Shown piece by piece: positions 8,911 to 17,708 of a DNA stretch of 64,000 nucleotides (positions are counted from its first letter, which is position 1; every line of letters begins with the position of its first letter). The position numbers and the translations under genes were made by a program. The notes beneath the pieces were generated by a model. The model worked only from the letters and a program-made list of their open reading frames with translations. It made no database searches and was not told where the DNA came from. Source of the DNA: JACQAP01 sp035275265 (lineage in GTDB: Bacteria; Pseudomonadota; Gammaproteobacteria; Burkholderiales; JACQAP01); contig DATENC010000026.1 of NCBI GenBank assembly GCA_035275265.1, positions 682,001 to 746,000 on the forward strand, read 5' to 3'.

Positions 8911-11112
8911 TTGCTGCCGAACGCCGGGAGCCGAAAAATTAACAAGAGCGCACACATCAAGGCCGAGTCCGCCGACCGCGCGGCCACGCTTGCACCGGAA
9001 AAGGCCGCGAAGAAGCGCGCCGCGCTGGCCGCCGACAAGTCGGGGAAGACCAAGCGTTCCAATCCGCAGCTTTACCTGAACCGTGAGCTGGCGCAGCTCG
9101 AATTCAACAGGAGAGTGCTGGCGCAGGCGGAAGATGCGGACGTCCCGGTGCTGGAGCGTCTGCGCTTCCTGTGCATTGTCAGCAACAACCTGGACGAATT
9201 TTTCGAGATCCGCGTGGCCGGCTTGAAGGCGCAGATCGAACTTGGCACCGACACCACCGGACCCGACGGCGCAAGCCCTTCCCAGGCTTTCAAGGAAGTG
9301 TCCTCGCGTGCCCACGAACTGGTCGCACGTCAGTACCAACTGTGGAACGAGGAACTGCTGCCCCAACTCGCGCGCGAAGGAATCCGCTTCCTGCGCCGGC
9401 GCGACTGGACCGACGCCCAGAAGACCTGGATAAAGGCGTTCTTCCTGAAGGAGATCATGCCGATGATGACTCCGATCGGACTGGACCCGGCGCATCCGTT
9501 CCCTCGCATCCTCAACAAGAGCCTCAATTTCGCCGTACAGTTGTCCGGCAAGGACGCGTTCGGCCGGAATTCCGGATTCGCACTGGTGCAGGCGCCGCGC
9601 GTGCTGCCGCGCGTGATCCGCCTTCCTCAGGAGATCGCGGACTGCGATTTCGGATTTGTATTCCTGTCCTCGGTCATCCACGCGCACGTCGGCGAGTTGT
9701 TCACGGGTATGGAGGTAGTGGGTTGCTACCAGTTTCGCGTCACGCGCAATAGCGATCTGTTCGTGGACGAGGAAGAAGTGAAGAATCTGCGACTGGCGCT
9801 GCAGGGCGAACTGCCACAGCGCCATTTCGGAGACGCCGTGCGGCTCGAAGTCGCGGACCTTTGCTCGCCGGAGATCTCGGATTTTCTGCTTGCGCAGTTC
9901 AACCTCATTCATGACGATCTATACCAGGTCAATGGCCCAGTGAACCTGGTGCGGCTCATGCAGGTTCCCGACTGGGTGGACCGGGCGGACCTGAAGTTCC
10001 CGCCTTTCCTTCCCGGCGTTCCGGGTGCACTCAGCAGGCGTCCGGACATCTTCGCCGCAATCCGAATGACCGACATCCTGTTGCACCATCCCTTCCAGTC
10101 GTTCAAGCCGGTCATCAGCTTTATCCAGCAGGCTGCCGCCGATCCGTATGTGGTAGCGATCAAGCAGACCGTCTATCGCACCGGCGCCAACTCCGAACTC
10201 ATGCAGACGCTGATCGACGCAGCGCGCAGCGGCAAGGAAGTCACCGTGGTGGTAGAACTGATGGCGCGCTTCGACGAGGAGGCCAACATCAACTGGGCAG
10301 CGCGCCTGGAAGAGGTCGGAGCGCACGTGGTGTACGGCGTGGTCGGACTCAAGACCCACGCGAAAATGGCGATGGTGGTCCGCCGCGAAGACGACAAACT
10401 GCGCCGGTACGTGCACCTGGGCACGGGCAACTACCACGCGCGCACCGCGATGCTGTACACCGATCTCGGCTTGTTCACCTGCCATGAAGAGATCTGTGCG
10501 GACGTCAACGACGTGTTCATGCAGCTTACTGGCCTGGGCAAGGCCGGGAAACTCAGACACCTCTGGCAGTCGCCGTTTACGCTGCATTCGCAGGTGCTGG
10601 CTGCGATCCGGCGCGAAGCCGAGCAGGCGCGCGCCGGAGTACCCGCCGGCATCATCGCCAAGATGAACGCACTGCTCGAGCCCGAAATCATCGCCGCGCT
10701 GTATGAGGCTTCCATGGCCGGCGTGCAGGTGGACCTGATCGTGCGGGGTGTTTGCGCGTTGCGTCCCGGAATTCCCGGGCTTTCGGAAAATATCCGGGTG
10801 CGCTCGATCATCGGCCGCTTTCTCGAGCATCCTCGCGTTTTCTACTTCCAGAGTTCGAACGAAGTATTCCTTTCCAGCGCCGACTGGATGGACCGCAACT
10901 TCTTCCGCCGCATAGAGGTGTGCTTTCCGGTGCTCGACGACAGGCTAAAGAAACGCGTGATCGACGAATCACTGAAAACTTATCTCGCCGACAACGTTCA
11001 GGCCTGGGAAATGGATGGCGACGGCCGCTACAAGCGCAGGAAACCGGAACGCGGCAAGGGCGCGTCGGCACAGGCGGTGCTGCTGGAGAAACTCGTTTCC
11101 AGTGCGAGCTGA
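8911..11112 (+). CDS. ppk1: Polyphosphate kinase 1
   Basis: The roughly 730-residue protein is a complete PPK1. It has the N-terminal helical domain starting at LYLNRELAQLEFNRRVL, the NNLDEFF motif, and the two catalytic-core histidines at His483 (KTHAKMAM) and His509 (GNYHARTAM). It reversibly transfers the ATP gamma phosphate to polyphosphate and is autophosphorylated on histidine. The annotated start is a TTG at 8911. No in-frame ATG occurs before the conserved domain, and the first 45 residues are an Ala/Lys-rich tail, so the exact start is uncertain. A CYTH-CHAD protein and a SixA phosphatase follow on the same strand; ppx and phoU lie beyond the copper genes. Confidence 0.95.
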   Translation: MLPNAGSRKINKSAHIKAESADRAATLAPEKAAKKRAALAADKSGKTKRSNPQLYLNRELAQLEFNRRVLAQAEDADVPVLERLRFLCIVSNNLDEFFEIRVAGLKAQIELGTDTTGPDGASPSQAFKEVSSRAHELVARQYQLWNEELLPQLAREGIRFLRRRDWTDAQKTWIKAFFLKEIMPMMTPIGLDPAHPFPRILNKSLNFAVQLSGKDAFGRNSGFALVQAPRVLPRVIRLPQEIADCDFGFVFLSSVIHAHVGELFTGMEVVGCYQFRVTRNSDLFVDEEEVKNLRLALQGELPQRHFGDAVRLEVADLCSPEISDFLLAQFNLIHDDLYQVNGPVNLVRLMQVPDWVDRADLKFPPFLPGVPGALSRRPDIFAAIRMTDILLHHPFQSFKPVISFIQQAAADPYVVAIKQTVYRTGANSELMQTLIDAARSGKEVTVVVELMARFDEEANINWAARLEEVGAHVVYGVVGLKTHAKMAMVVRREDDKLRRYVHLGTGNYHARTAMLYTDLGLFTCHEEICADVNDVFMQLTGLGKAGKLRHLWQSPFTLHSQVLAAIRREAEQARAGVPAGIIAKMNALLEPEIIAALYEASMAGVQVDLIVRGVCALRPGIPGLSENIRVRSIIGRFLEHPRVFYFQSSNEVFLSSADWMDRNFFRRIEVCFPVLDDRLKKRVIDESLKTYLADNVQAWEMDGDGRYKRRKPERGKGASAQAVLLEKLVSSAS

Positions 11113-11156
11113 GGCGCTCTGGTCGCTGTGCCTTCGCAGCCCACTTGATCTCAGCC

Positions 11157-12680
11157 ATGTCTGAGGAAATCGAGATCAAGATGTCGGTCCCCGAGGAGCG
11201 CGCACTGCACCTCTGGGAAGTGCTCGCGCACCATCCGCATGACAAGCCAGTTACGCATCGGCTGTTCTCGGCGTATTACGACACCCCGGAGCGCGCTCTG
11301 AAAGCGGCCGGCGCGGCATTGCGCCTACGGCACCAGGGTGGGCGTTGGATCCAGACCGTCAAGAGCGACGGGCACGCCGCAGGCGGGTTGCATCGGCGCG
11401 TTGAGCACGAATTCGAAGTGGCTGCGCAACTGCCGAGCTTCCCGGCAATGGCCGACGCCGGCCTCGACGAGCTGGTCGCCGATAGACAGCTGCGCGAAGC
11501 GCTCACCGTCGCATTCACCACCGAGGTCAACCGCACTTCGTCGCTACTCAGACCCGCGGCCGGCAAAGTTGTCGAGGTGAGTCTGGACCGGGGTGTGATC
11601 TCAGCCGGCGACCGGCGCGAGCCGATTTGCGAGATCGAGCTGGAACTAAAGTCCGGCACTCCGGGGTGCCTGTTCGACCTTGCCCTTGAAATCGCCGCGG
11701 TGCTGCCGGTTGGTCTTGATAACCGCAGCAAGGCGGAACGCGGCTATGCCCTCGCCGAGAATTCCAAGCCGGCGCCGGTCAAAGCAGCGCCGGCTGCAGT
11801 TACGGCCCAGATGACGGTGCAGGAGGCTTTCGTCGCACTCGTCACGCAATGTCTGGCGCATATGCAGGCGAACGAAGGCGGCCTGTTGCGCGGCCGCGAC
11901 CCTGAGTATCTGCACCAGGCAAGAGTGGGCCTGCGGCGTCTGCGCTCGGTATTTCGCGTATTCGGCGCTGCTGTGCCGAGGGAGCCCTTTGCGGTACTGC
12001 TGGAACAGCTCAAGGCACTCGGGCAAACGCTGGGCAGCGCACGGGATTGGGATGTGTTCGTCACCGAGATGATGATGCGTTCGGCGCACGAAGTTGCCGA
12101 TCATCCGGGGATCGCCAATCTGAGGAAGCGCGCGCAGGTGGCACGCCGCCGCACGGGCCAGGCAGCACGCAACGCGGTCGCCGTACCGGCGCATACCGGC
12201 ATGCTCTTGCGCCTATCGTCGACACTGTATGACGGGAGCTGGCGCGGTGACGGCACACGCACCGCGGCCGCGCTGCCGCAGTTCGCCGCCGCGGAGTTGG
12301 CACGCCAGCATTCCCGGGTAGTGAAACGGGGGCGCGGAATCGAGCAGTTGGCGTTCCAGGATTTGCACCGTTTACGCATCGCGGTCAAACGGTTGCGCTA
12401 CCTCGCCGAGTTTTTTCTGCCGCTGGCGCCGAAGAAGAAGGCACGAAACTATATTCGTGCGCTCTCCGAACTGCAGGATTTGCTGGGAAGTCTCAATGAC
12501 AACGCAGTTGCGTGGCGCCTGCTCGACACCCTGAGCGGGGAAGCGGCGTCGCCGTCTTACCAGCAAGCGGTGGGATACGTGCGCGGCTGGAGCGCCGCCG
12601 AATCCGAACGCTGCCGCAAGGAACTTCCCGAAGCGTGGAAGCATTTCATGAAAACCCAGCCATGGTGGGCGCGGAATTGA
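11157..12680 (+). CDS. CYTH and CHAD domain protein (polyphosphate-linked)
   Basis: The 507-residue protein begins MSEEIEIKMSV, the EIEIK motif that opens a CYTH triphosphate-tunnel domain (about 3-200). A CHAD helical domain follows (about 220-500) with the histidine-rich helices YLHQARVGLRRLRSVFR and LHRLRIAVKRLRYLAEF. CYTH domains of this type bind or hydrolyse triphosphates and CHAD domains bind polyphosphate. The position 44 bp behind ppk1 therefore fits a polyphosphate-granule or PPPase role. The start at 11157 was chosen over much earlier in-frame codons because those lie inside ppk1 and the EIEIK motif should sit near the N terminus. Confidence 0.92.
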   Translation: MSEEIEIKMSVPEERALHLWEVLAHHPHDKPVTHRLFSAYYDTPERALKAAGAALRLRHQGGRWIQTVKSDGHAAGGLHRRVEHEFEVAAQLPSFPAMADAGLDELVADRQLREALTVAFTTEVNRTSSLLRPAAGKVVEVSLDRGVISAGDRREPICEIELELKSGTPGCLFDLALEIAAVLPVGLDNRSKAERGYALAENSKPAPVKAAPAAVTAQMTVQEAFVALVTQCLAHMQANEGGLLRGRDPEYLHQARVGLRRLRSVFRVFGAAVPREPFAVLLEQLKALGQTLGSARDWDVFVTEMMMRSAHEVADHPGIANLRKRAQVARRRTGQAARNAVAVPAHTGMLLRLSSTLYDGSWRGDGTRTAAALPQFAAAELARQHSRVVKRGRGIEQLAFQDLHRLRIAVKRLRYLAEFFLPLAPKKKARNYIRALSELQDLLGSLNDNAVAWRLLDTLSGEAASPSYQQAVGYVRGWSAAESERCRKELPEAWKHFMKTQPWWARN

Positions 12681-12710
12681 TCCCACGGAGGATTTTGTGA
12701 AGGAAGCCGC

Positions 12711-13163
12711 ATGGATCTGATACTTTGGCGCCACGCCGAGGCCGTGGACGGACAACCCGACCTTGCACGCGAACTCACGCCCAAAGGCGTGAAACAGGCA
12801 AAAGCAATCGCGCGCTGGCTCACTTCGCGCCTGCCCCGCCAGACCCGAATCATTGTCAGCCCTGCCGAGCGTACCCGCCAGACCGCTGCGGCGCTCACAG
12901 ACGATTTCGAGATCGAACGGCAGCTCGCGCCCGGTGCACCCCCAACCGCAGTACTGACCGCCTCCGGTTGGCCCGAGCACAAGGGGGCCGTCCTGGTCGT
13001 CGGCCATCAGCCCACTCTCGGCATGGCAGCGGCGCTGGTGATCGCCGGTGAGCCGATGCCGTGGAGCATCAAGAAAGGCGCGATCTGGTGGTTGAGCTAC
13101 CGCGTGCGTGGCGAGCATCCGCAAGTCGTGCTGCGCACGGTGATATCTCCCGATCTTCTTTAA
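12711..13163 (+). CDS. sixA: Phosphohistidine phosphatase SixA
   Basis: This 150-residue histidine-phosphatase-superfamily protein has the catalytic RHAEA at residues 7-11 (His8), a second active-site segment VGHQPTLG, and no further domains, matching SixA. SixA proteins remove phosphate from phosphohistidine, classically on HPt domains or the PTS; several SixA genes lie beside ppk or CHAD genes. It follows the CYTH-CHAD gene by 30 bp. A strong GGAGG at 12687-12691 is better placed for a seven-codon GTG ORF (12697-12720) that overlaps the sixA start; AGGAAG at 12701-12706 is the direct ribosome binding site. Confidence 0.92.
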   Translation: MDLILWRHAEAVDGQPDLARELTPKGVKQAKAIARWLTSRLPRQTRIIVSPAERTRQTAAALTDDFEIERQLAPGAPPTAVLTASGWPEHKGAVLVVGHQPTLGMAAALVIAGEPMPWSIKKGAIWWLSYRVRGEHPQVVLRTVISPDLL

Positions 13164-13236
13164 CCGGTCGCCAGAATATTGGGCGAACACCAAGTGCTCA
13201 TAGCGGAGGACGCGGAGGAAGGGCAAGAGCAACAAT

Positions 13237-13507
13237 TTCTCTGGAGAATCAAGACAAACGAACGGCGGGCGAACTACAACACCGGCGCTTCAAGGAGCGC
13301 GAACAATCCGCGTTCAAGCGCTTCAAGATCACGCCCGAGGACTGGCGCAATCGCAAGGCTACGAACAGGCGGTGTGCGACAGGGGTGGACCGCACCTCTA
13401 CCGCACTCGCGCCATGGACGCTGGTGGAAGCCAACGACAAGCTCTACGCCCGCATCAAGGTGCAGAAGACTATTTGCGAGCGCCTCGAGTCGGCTCTCAA
13501 ACGCTGA
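13237..13507 (+). pseudogene. C-terminal remnant of a PPK2-family polyphosphate kinase
   Basis: Between sixA and the copper genes the translated frames contain unmistakable pieces of a PPK2 C terminus. In one frame (about 13291-13357) there is RFKEREQSAFKRFKITPED followed by WRNRK. A YEQAVCD segment follows in a second frame (13360-13380). The first frame then resumes (13385-13504) with VDRTST, APWTLVEANDKLYARI and ERLESAL. A short FLWRI piece just upstream (about 13237) is in the third frame. These are conserved PPK2 blocks in the right order. They are broken by a small deletion after the WRNRK motif and a compensating frameshift, and the whole N-terminal kinase core is absent. It is a decayed gene fragment, not an active enzyme. 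Confidence 0.8.
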
Positions 13508-13547
13508 TTCCACGGGAACTTGCCGCGACCGGCATGCTCAGAGCTTT

Positions 13548-13577
13548 TTGCCCTCTTCGCCGCCGGTTGCGTATACT
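13548..13577 (+). promoter_or_regulatory. Possible promoter ahead of the copper operon
   Basis: TTGCCC (13548-13553) and TATACT (13572-13577) are spaced 18 bp apart and precede the first copper-cluster gene. The -10 ends only 10 bp before the ATG at 13588, leaving almost no leader and no ribosome binding site, so either the transcript is nearly leaderless or one of the two calls is wrong. No CueR-type dyad was recognised between the elements. Confidence 0.25.
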
Positions 13578-13587
13578 TGAACGCATC

Positions 13588-14004
13588 ATGAATCGCTGGA
13601 AGACGATACTCGTCGCATTAATTTCGTTGTGGCTGCCGGTGCAAGGCTATGGTGCGGTGGCCATGCCGTTTTGCCAGCAGCACGGCATAGCCGGGGCGGG
13701 TGCCTCGCACAGCGGACCATCCCCTGAGCAACACGTCGGTCATTCGGATCATATGGCCCATCACGATTCACCAAGTAACGCGGCAGGAATTTCTCATGAT
13801 GAACACGCTGGCGGTGATGCCACCGGCAGTCTGGCCTGCAACAACTGCGGCGCCTGTCATCTGGCATGCTCTCCGGCAATCTCGGCGATTTCGTGCATCG
13901 CGGTGTTGATTGGCCATTCCGTTCTCGAGCCGTCCCCCGCCGATTCGCCGCACTTTTTCTACCCCGAGCAACTTCAGCGCCCCCCTCTCTCCGTGCTCCT
14001 CTGA
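13588..14004 (+). CDS. Small exported His/Cys-rich protein, CzcI-like
   Basis: This is a 138-residue protein with an N-terminal signal sequence (MNRWKTILVALISLWLPVQG). It has a histidine-rich middle with several HxxHxxHH clusters and a cysteine block, CNNCGACHLAC, before a hydrophobic segment, and it ends in a QLQRPP tail. This layout recalls the small CzcI/DUF2946-like proteins that open heavy-metal resistance operons in betaproteobacteria. The function of that group is poorly known; periplasmic metal binding or regulation of the operon is plausible. It is the first gene of the copper cluster. The start lacks an obvious ribosome binding site. Confidence 0.65.
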   Translation: MNRWKTILVALISLWLPVQGYGAVAMPFCQQHGIAGAGASHSGPSPEQHVGHSDHMAHHDSPSNAAGISHDEHAGGDATGSLACNNCGACHLACSPAISAISCIAVLIGHSVLEPSPADSPHFFYPEQLQRPPLSVLL

Positions 14005-14169
14005 GCGCGGGTTGAACCCCTGACCGGCCGGCAAATCTGCCGGGGCGGTTCTTTCCTCGCACGCGAAGCACCCACCGTACCGTTACGGCCCTCACGCGCA
14101 ACTTCGTGTCCGGGCGCCCATACCCCTTTCGGGAGCGGCGCGCCGGACCGCGAACAGATCGAGGATTCG

Positions 14170-14457
14170 ATGAAGACCATTTCACGCAATGCGCCCGGCG
14201 TTCTGGCAGCAACCCTGTTGCTGGCGGCCTGCACCACGTTGTCCGCGCCCGAGTACTCGCGGCAGCATCCTGCAAATCCGGAAGCAACCCAAGCCGCTGC
14301 GCCGAGTGCTTCGAACGCGCTCGATACCTATCAACCCGCCACCGCACGCAAAGAGCCGCCCGGCCAATCAACCACGCCCGAATGGCAGGATGGTCGCGAA
14401 AGTCCCGAACCACAACCTGCAGCGCAACCGAAGGAAGATGGCCATGACCACCATTGA
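14170..14457 (+). CDS. Small putative lipoprotein of the copper cluster
   Basis: A 95-residue protein starts with a lipoprotein signal (MKTISRNAPGVLAATLLLAAC; lipobox LAAC at about residues 18-21). The mature part is Pro/Gln/Glu-rich with no visible fold and ends in DGHDHH, a possible metal-binding tail. Its end overlaps the start of the TolC-type gene by 14 nt, so the two are coupled. I do not recognise a named family. Its place between the CzcI-like gene and the efflux channel suggests a periplasmic copper-binding or envelope role, which is inference. Confidence 0.65.
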   Translation: MKTISRNAPGVLAATLLLAACTTLSAPEYSRQHPANPEATQAAAPSASNALDTYQPATARKEPPGQSTTPEWQDGRESPEPQPAAQPKEDGHDHH

Positions 14458-15922
14458 ACGCAACCCGGCGTGCGGCAGCGAAATCCTTGTCGCCATCCTG
14501 CTCGGCGTATCCGTGCTCGGCGGCTGTGCGACGGTGCAGCGCGAAGCGAGTTTCCCGCAGGTGCAGGACACGGTTGCAAATCATCTGGGCCAGACGGTCG
14601 ACTGGAATCGCGATGGCGAGCGTGACCAACGGGCGCAGCAAGCCACGCGCACGCTACTGCGGGAAAAACTCTCCGCGGAAGCGGCGCTACAAATCGCCCT
14701 GCTGAACAACCGCCGGCTGCAGGCACGGTTCGAGGAGCTCGGCATCGCGCAGGCCGACCTGGTCGAGGCCGGTTTGCTGGAGAACCCGGTATTGAGTGCC
14801 GGCGCGTTGTTCCAGGATGCCGGTACCGAGATTGAACTTGACATCGTGCAAAACTTTCTCGGCGTGTTCACGCTATCGGCACGCAAAAGCATCGGACGCG
14901 CGCGCGCCGACCAGGTGACCCTGGAGGTCTCCAAGGACGTGCTAGACCTCGCTTCGGAAGTCCAGGGGCAGTACTACCGGGTCGTCGGCGGCGCCGAGGT
15001 GCTGGTACTGGCGCGCCAGGTCGTCATGGCATCCCAAGCCGCGGCGGAACTGGCGCAGCGCCAGTACACCGCCGGCAACCTGAGCAAGCGCGAACAAAGC
15101 GTGCAACAGGCGTTCTACGCGCAGACGCTGCTGGATGTCGCGCAAGCAGAAGCACAACTCGATGCTGATCGCGAAAAGCTCAATCGTCTGATGGGACTTT
15201 GGGGCGCAAACACGCGCTGGACCATCCCCGAGCGTCTGCCGCAGATTCCGGCAACGCTGCCGGCGCTCGACGATGTGGAGCGGCAGGCTATCGAACGGCG
15301 TCTCGATCTTGCCGCCGCCAAGAAGGAAGCCGAGGGCCTCACCCAGGCGCTCAACCTCGCGCGCCAGTACCGATGGCTTAGCCCACTCGGTATCGGTGTG
15401 CAATTCAAACGGGATGCGGACGGGGAGAAATCCTACGGTCCCCGACTCGAACTCGGGTTGCCGTTCTTCAACCAGGGGCCTGCACGAATCGCGCGGCTGG
15501 AATCCGAACGCAAACGCGCCGAAGAGCGCGTTGCCGCACTGGCAGTGGACATCCGCTCCGAGGCCCGTGAAACCCGCGGCCGCCTCAACACACTCCATCA
15601 GTCGGTGAGGCATTACGAGAAGGCGCTGTTGCCGCTGCAGCAAACCATCGTGACCGAAACGCTCAAGTTCTACAACGGCATGTTGCTCGGCGTCTATGAC
15701 CTGCTGCTCGCCTCGCAAAACCAGATCCAGACTGGGCGCCAGTACATCGCTGCCAATCGCGACTTCTGGCTGGCCTGGACCGAACTGGAGCACGCACTCG
15801 GCGGACGGGTTAGCCCCCCGGCAGCCTCGGGCACAGCCGAACCACCGCCCAAGCAGCCCACTGAAAACGACACGGACGCCCCAACGCACGACCCTCATCA
15901 ACATGGAGACAAGCAATCATGA
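14444..15922 (+). CDS. TolC-family outer membrane efflux lipoprotein
   Basis: This 492-residue protein has an N-terminal lipobox (VLGGC, Cys28). Two repeated outer-membrane efflux domains follow, rich in long amphipathic helices (SAEAALQIALLNNRRLQARFEELG; YTAGNLSKREQSVQQAFYAQ). It should form the trimeric outer-membrane channel of a tripartite exporter, but no RND pump or membrane-fusion partner is encoded beside it, so partners must be elsewhere or it serves this cluster in another way. The start at 14444 has AAGGAAG six bases upstream; ATG 14438 in the same frame is an alternative. Its stop overlaps the multicopper oxidase start (ATGA). Confidence 0.88.
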   Translation: MTTIERNPACGSEILVAILLGVSVLGGCATVQREASFPQVQDTVANHLGQTVDWNRDGERDQRAQQATRTLLREKLSAEAALQIALLNNRRLQARFEELGIAQADLVEAGLLENPVLSAGALFQDAGTEIELDIVQNFLGVFTLSARKSIGRARADQVTLEVSKDVLDLASEVQGQYYRVVGGAEVLVLARQVVMASQAAAELAQRQYTAGNLSKREQSVQQAFYAQTLLDVAQAEAQLDADREKLNRLMGLWGANTRWTIPERLPQIPATLPALDDVERQAIERRLDLAAAKKEAEGLTQALNLARQYRWLSPLGIGVQFKRDADGEKSYGPRLELGLPFFNQGPARIARLESERKRAEERVAALAVDIRSEARETRGRLNTLHQSVRHYEKALLPLQQTIVTETLKFYNGMLLGVYDLLLASQNQIQTGRQYIAANRDFWLAWTELEHALGGRVSPPAASGTAEPPPKQPTENDTDAPTHDPHQHGDKQS

Positions 15923-17253
15923 TGACCCGTCGCGACATTCTGAGAGGTGGGGCGGCGCTTCTCGCCGGCGGAGCAGTATCTGCGACCTTCCGCAACGCCA
16001 ATGCCGCCGAGAAATCGGCCGCAGCCACCAAACCGCCGGTGCCCGGTGCACCGGGCAGTCAGTACACACCGGTGATCACACTAAACGGCAGTACGCTGCC
16101 CTGGAAGGTGGAAAGCGGCGTCAAGGTATTTCGCCTTACCGCCGAGCCGGTGATGCGCGAATTCACACCGGGAATGGTGGTGAACTGCTGGGGGTACAAC
16201 GGCCAGACGCCGGGTCCGACCATCGAATGCGTGGAAGGCGACCGGGTGCGCATCCTGTTCACCAACAAGCTGGCGGAGCACACCACAATCCACTGGCACG
16301 GCATTTTCCTTCCCAACGGCATGGACGGCGTCGGAGGGCTCAACCAGCCGCATGTCAAGCCGGGCGAAACCTACGTCTACGAGTTCACGTTGCGCCAGAA
16401 CGGCACATTCATGTACCACCCGCACGCCGACGAAATGGTGCAGTTGGCGCTGGGCATGATGGGACTGTTCATTGTGCATCCGAAAAAGCCGGAGAAACCT
16501 CGGATCGACCGCGACTACGGAATCATCCTGCACAATTTCGCCGTCAAACCCGGCACGGCCCGACCGGACGCGTCGGTCATGACCGAATTCAACATGTGGG
16601 CCTTCAACAGCCGCGTATTCCCCGGAATCGATCCGATGGTGGCGCGGGCGGGCGAACGGGTGCGCATTCGCGTCGGGAACCTCTCGATGCACGATCATCC
16701 CGTCCATATTCACGGCCATGCGATGACGGTGACCGGCACGGATGGTGGGTTGGTGCCCCTTAGCGCGCGCTTTCCGGAGGTCACGGTAAACGTTCCGGTT
16801 GGTGCAGTCCGTGTCCTGGAGTTTGAAGCCACCGATCCGGGCGACTGGGCCTTTCACTGTCACAAGTCTCACCACACCATGAATGCGATGGGGCATGACC
16901 TGCCCAACATGGTGGGCGTCAGGCACGACGACATCGCCGGGAAGATCGGGGAACTGGTACCAGGGTACATGGCGATGGGCGAGCATGGCATGGCGGAAAT
17001 GACCGACATGGTGGAAATGGGCATGCCGCTGCCTGAGAACACCCTGCCAATGATGATGGGCGAGGGGCCGTTCGGCCCGCTGGAAATGGGCGGCATGTTC
17101 ACGTTGATCAAAGTCCGCGAAGACCAGACACCCGGCGACTACAGCGACCCGGGCTGGTACAAGCACCCGCCGGGAACCGTGGCTTGGAAACTTGAAAGCG
17201 CGGCCTCTGCGACGCCGGACGAGCCGGCTGGTCACAAGGACCCCTCGCGATGA
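15919..17253 (+). CDS. Tat-exported multicopper oxidase (copper resistance)
   Basis: The 444-residue protein opens with a twin-arginine signal (TRRDILRGGAALLAGG). The four copper-ligand motifs of multicopper oxidases are all present: HWHGIFLP, YHPHADEM, HDHPVHIHGH and HCHKSHHTMNAMGH, so the mononuclear and trinuclear sites look complete. A methionine/glycine-rich segment near the end (GMPLPENTLPMMMGEGPFG) resembles Met-rich regions used for cuprous copper. The likely role is periplasmic oxidation of Cu(I) to Cu(II). It overlaps the TolC-family gene by 4 nt and precedes the CusF-like gene. Confidence 0.93.
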   Translation: MMTRRDILRGGAALLAGGAVSATFRNANAAEKSAAATKPPVPGAPGSQYTPVITLNGSTLPWKVESGVKVFRLTAEPVMREFTPGMVVNCWGYNGQTPGPTIECVEGDRVRILFTNKLAEHTTIHWHGIFLPNGMDGVGGLNQPHVKPGETYVYEFTLRQNGTFMYHPHADEMVQLALGMMGLFIVHPKKPEKPRIDRDYGIILHNFAVKPGTARPDASVMTEFNMWAFNSRVFPGIDPMVARAGERVRIRVGNLSMHDHPVHIHGHAMTVTGTDGGLVPLSARFPEVTVNVPVGAVRVLEFEATDPGDWAFHCHKSHHTMNAMGHDLPNMVGVRHDDIAGKIGELVPGYMAMGEHGMAEMTDMVEMGMPLPENTLPMMMGEGPFGPLEMGGMFTLIKVREDQTPGDYSDPGWYKHPPGTVAWKLESAASATPDEPAGHKDPSR

Positions 17254-17336
17254 ATTTTTTGCACTACGCCGTCGCGTAACGCGCCAAGACCGATGGCAAT
17301 TGATTATTTGGCTTGGACAACCACATGGAGAATCAC

Positions 17337-17687
17337 ATGAAAACTGCTTTTCTTGCAGCTTCACTCGTGATGAGCATGACTGCCCTGCCTCCCGCACTGG
17401 CGGCGGACGAACAGGACGCGCCCGGCGGCGCCAACAAAACGACGTCAACTGCCGCCGCAACCCATAACGGCCACGGCAAAGTCGTTTCCGTCGACAATCA
17501 AGCGGGAACGGTCAAGCTGACTCATGACCCGATCAAGAGCCTCAAATGGCCGAAGATGACCATGGATTTCAAGGCGCACAATCCGGCGATGCTGAAAGAC
17601 CTCAAACCCGGCACACAGGTGGACTTTGAGCTCATGAAAATGGAAGGCGCCTACCACATCACGAAGATATCGCCCTCCAACAACTGA
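17337..17687 (+). CDS. CusF-like periplasmic copper-binding protein
   Basis: A 116-residue exported protein has a cleavable signal (MKTAFLAASLVMSMTALPPALA) and a CusF-type OB-fold domain (about 45-116). The copper site is conserved: His in NGHGKVV, then Trp and two Met in KWPKMTMDF, the arrangement used for Cu(I)/Ag(I) with a tryptophan cation-pi contact. It should act as a periplasmic Cu(I) chaperone. The start at 17337 follows GGAG by seven bases; two upstream in-frame ATGs (17313, 17325) are less well placed. Confidence 0.93.
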   Translation: MKTAFLAASLVMSMTALPPALAADEQDAPGGANKTTSTAAATHNGHGKVVSVDNQAGTVKLTHDPIKSLKWPKMTMDFKAHNPAMLKDLKPGTQVDFELMKMEGAYHITKISPSNN

Positions 17688-17708
17688 TTAATTCTGCGGC
17701 ATGCATTC

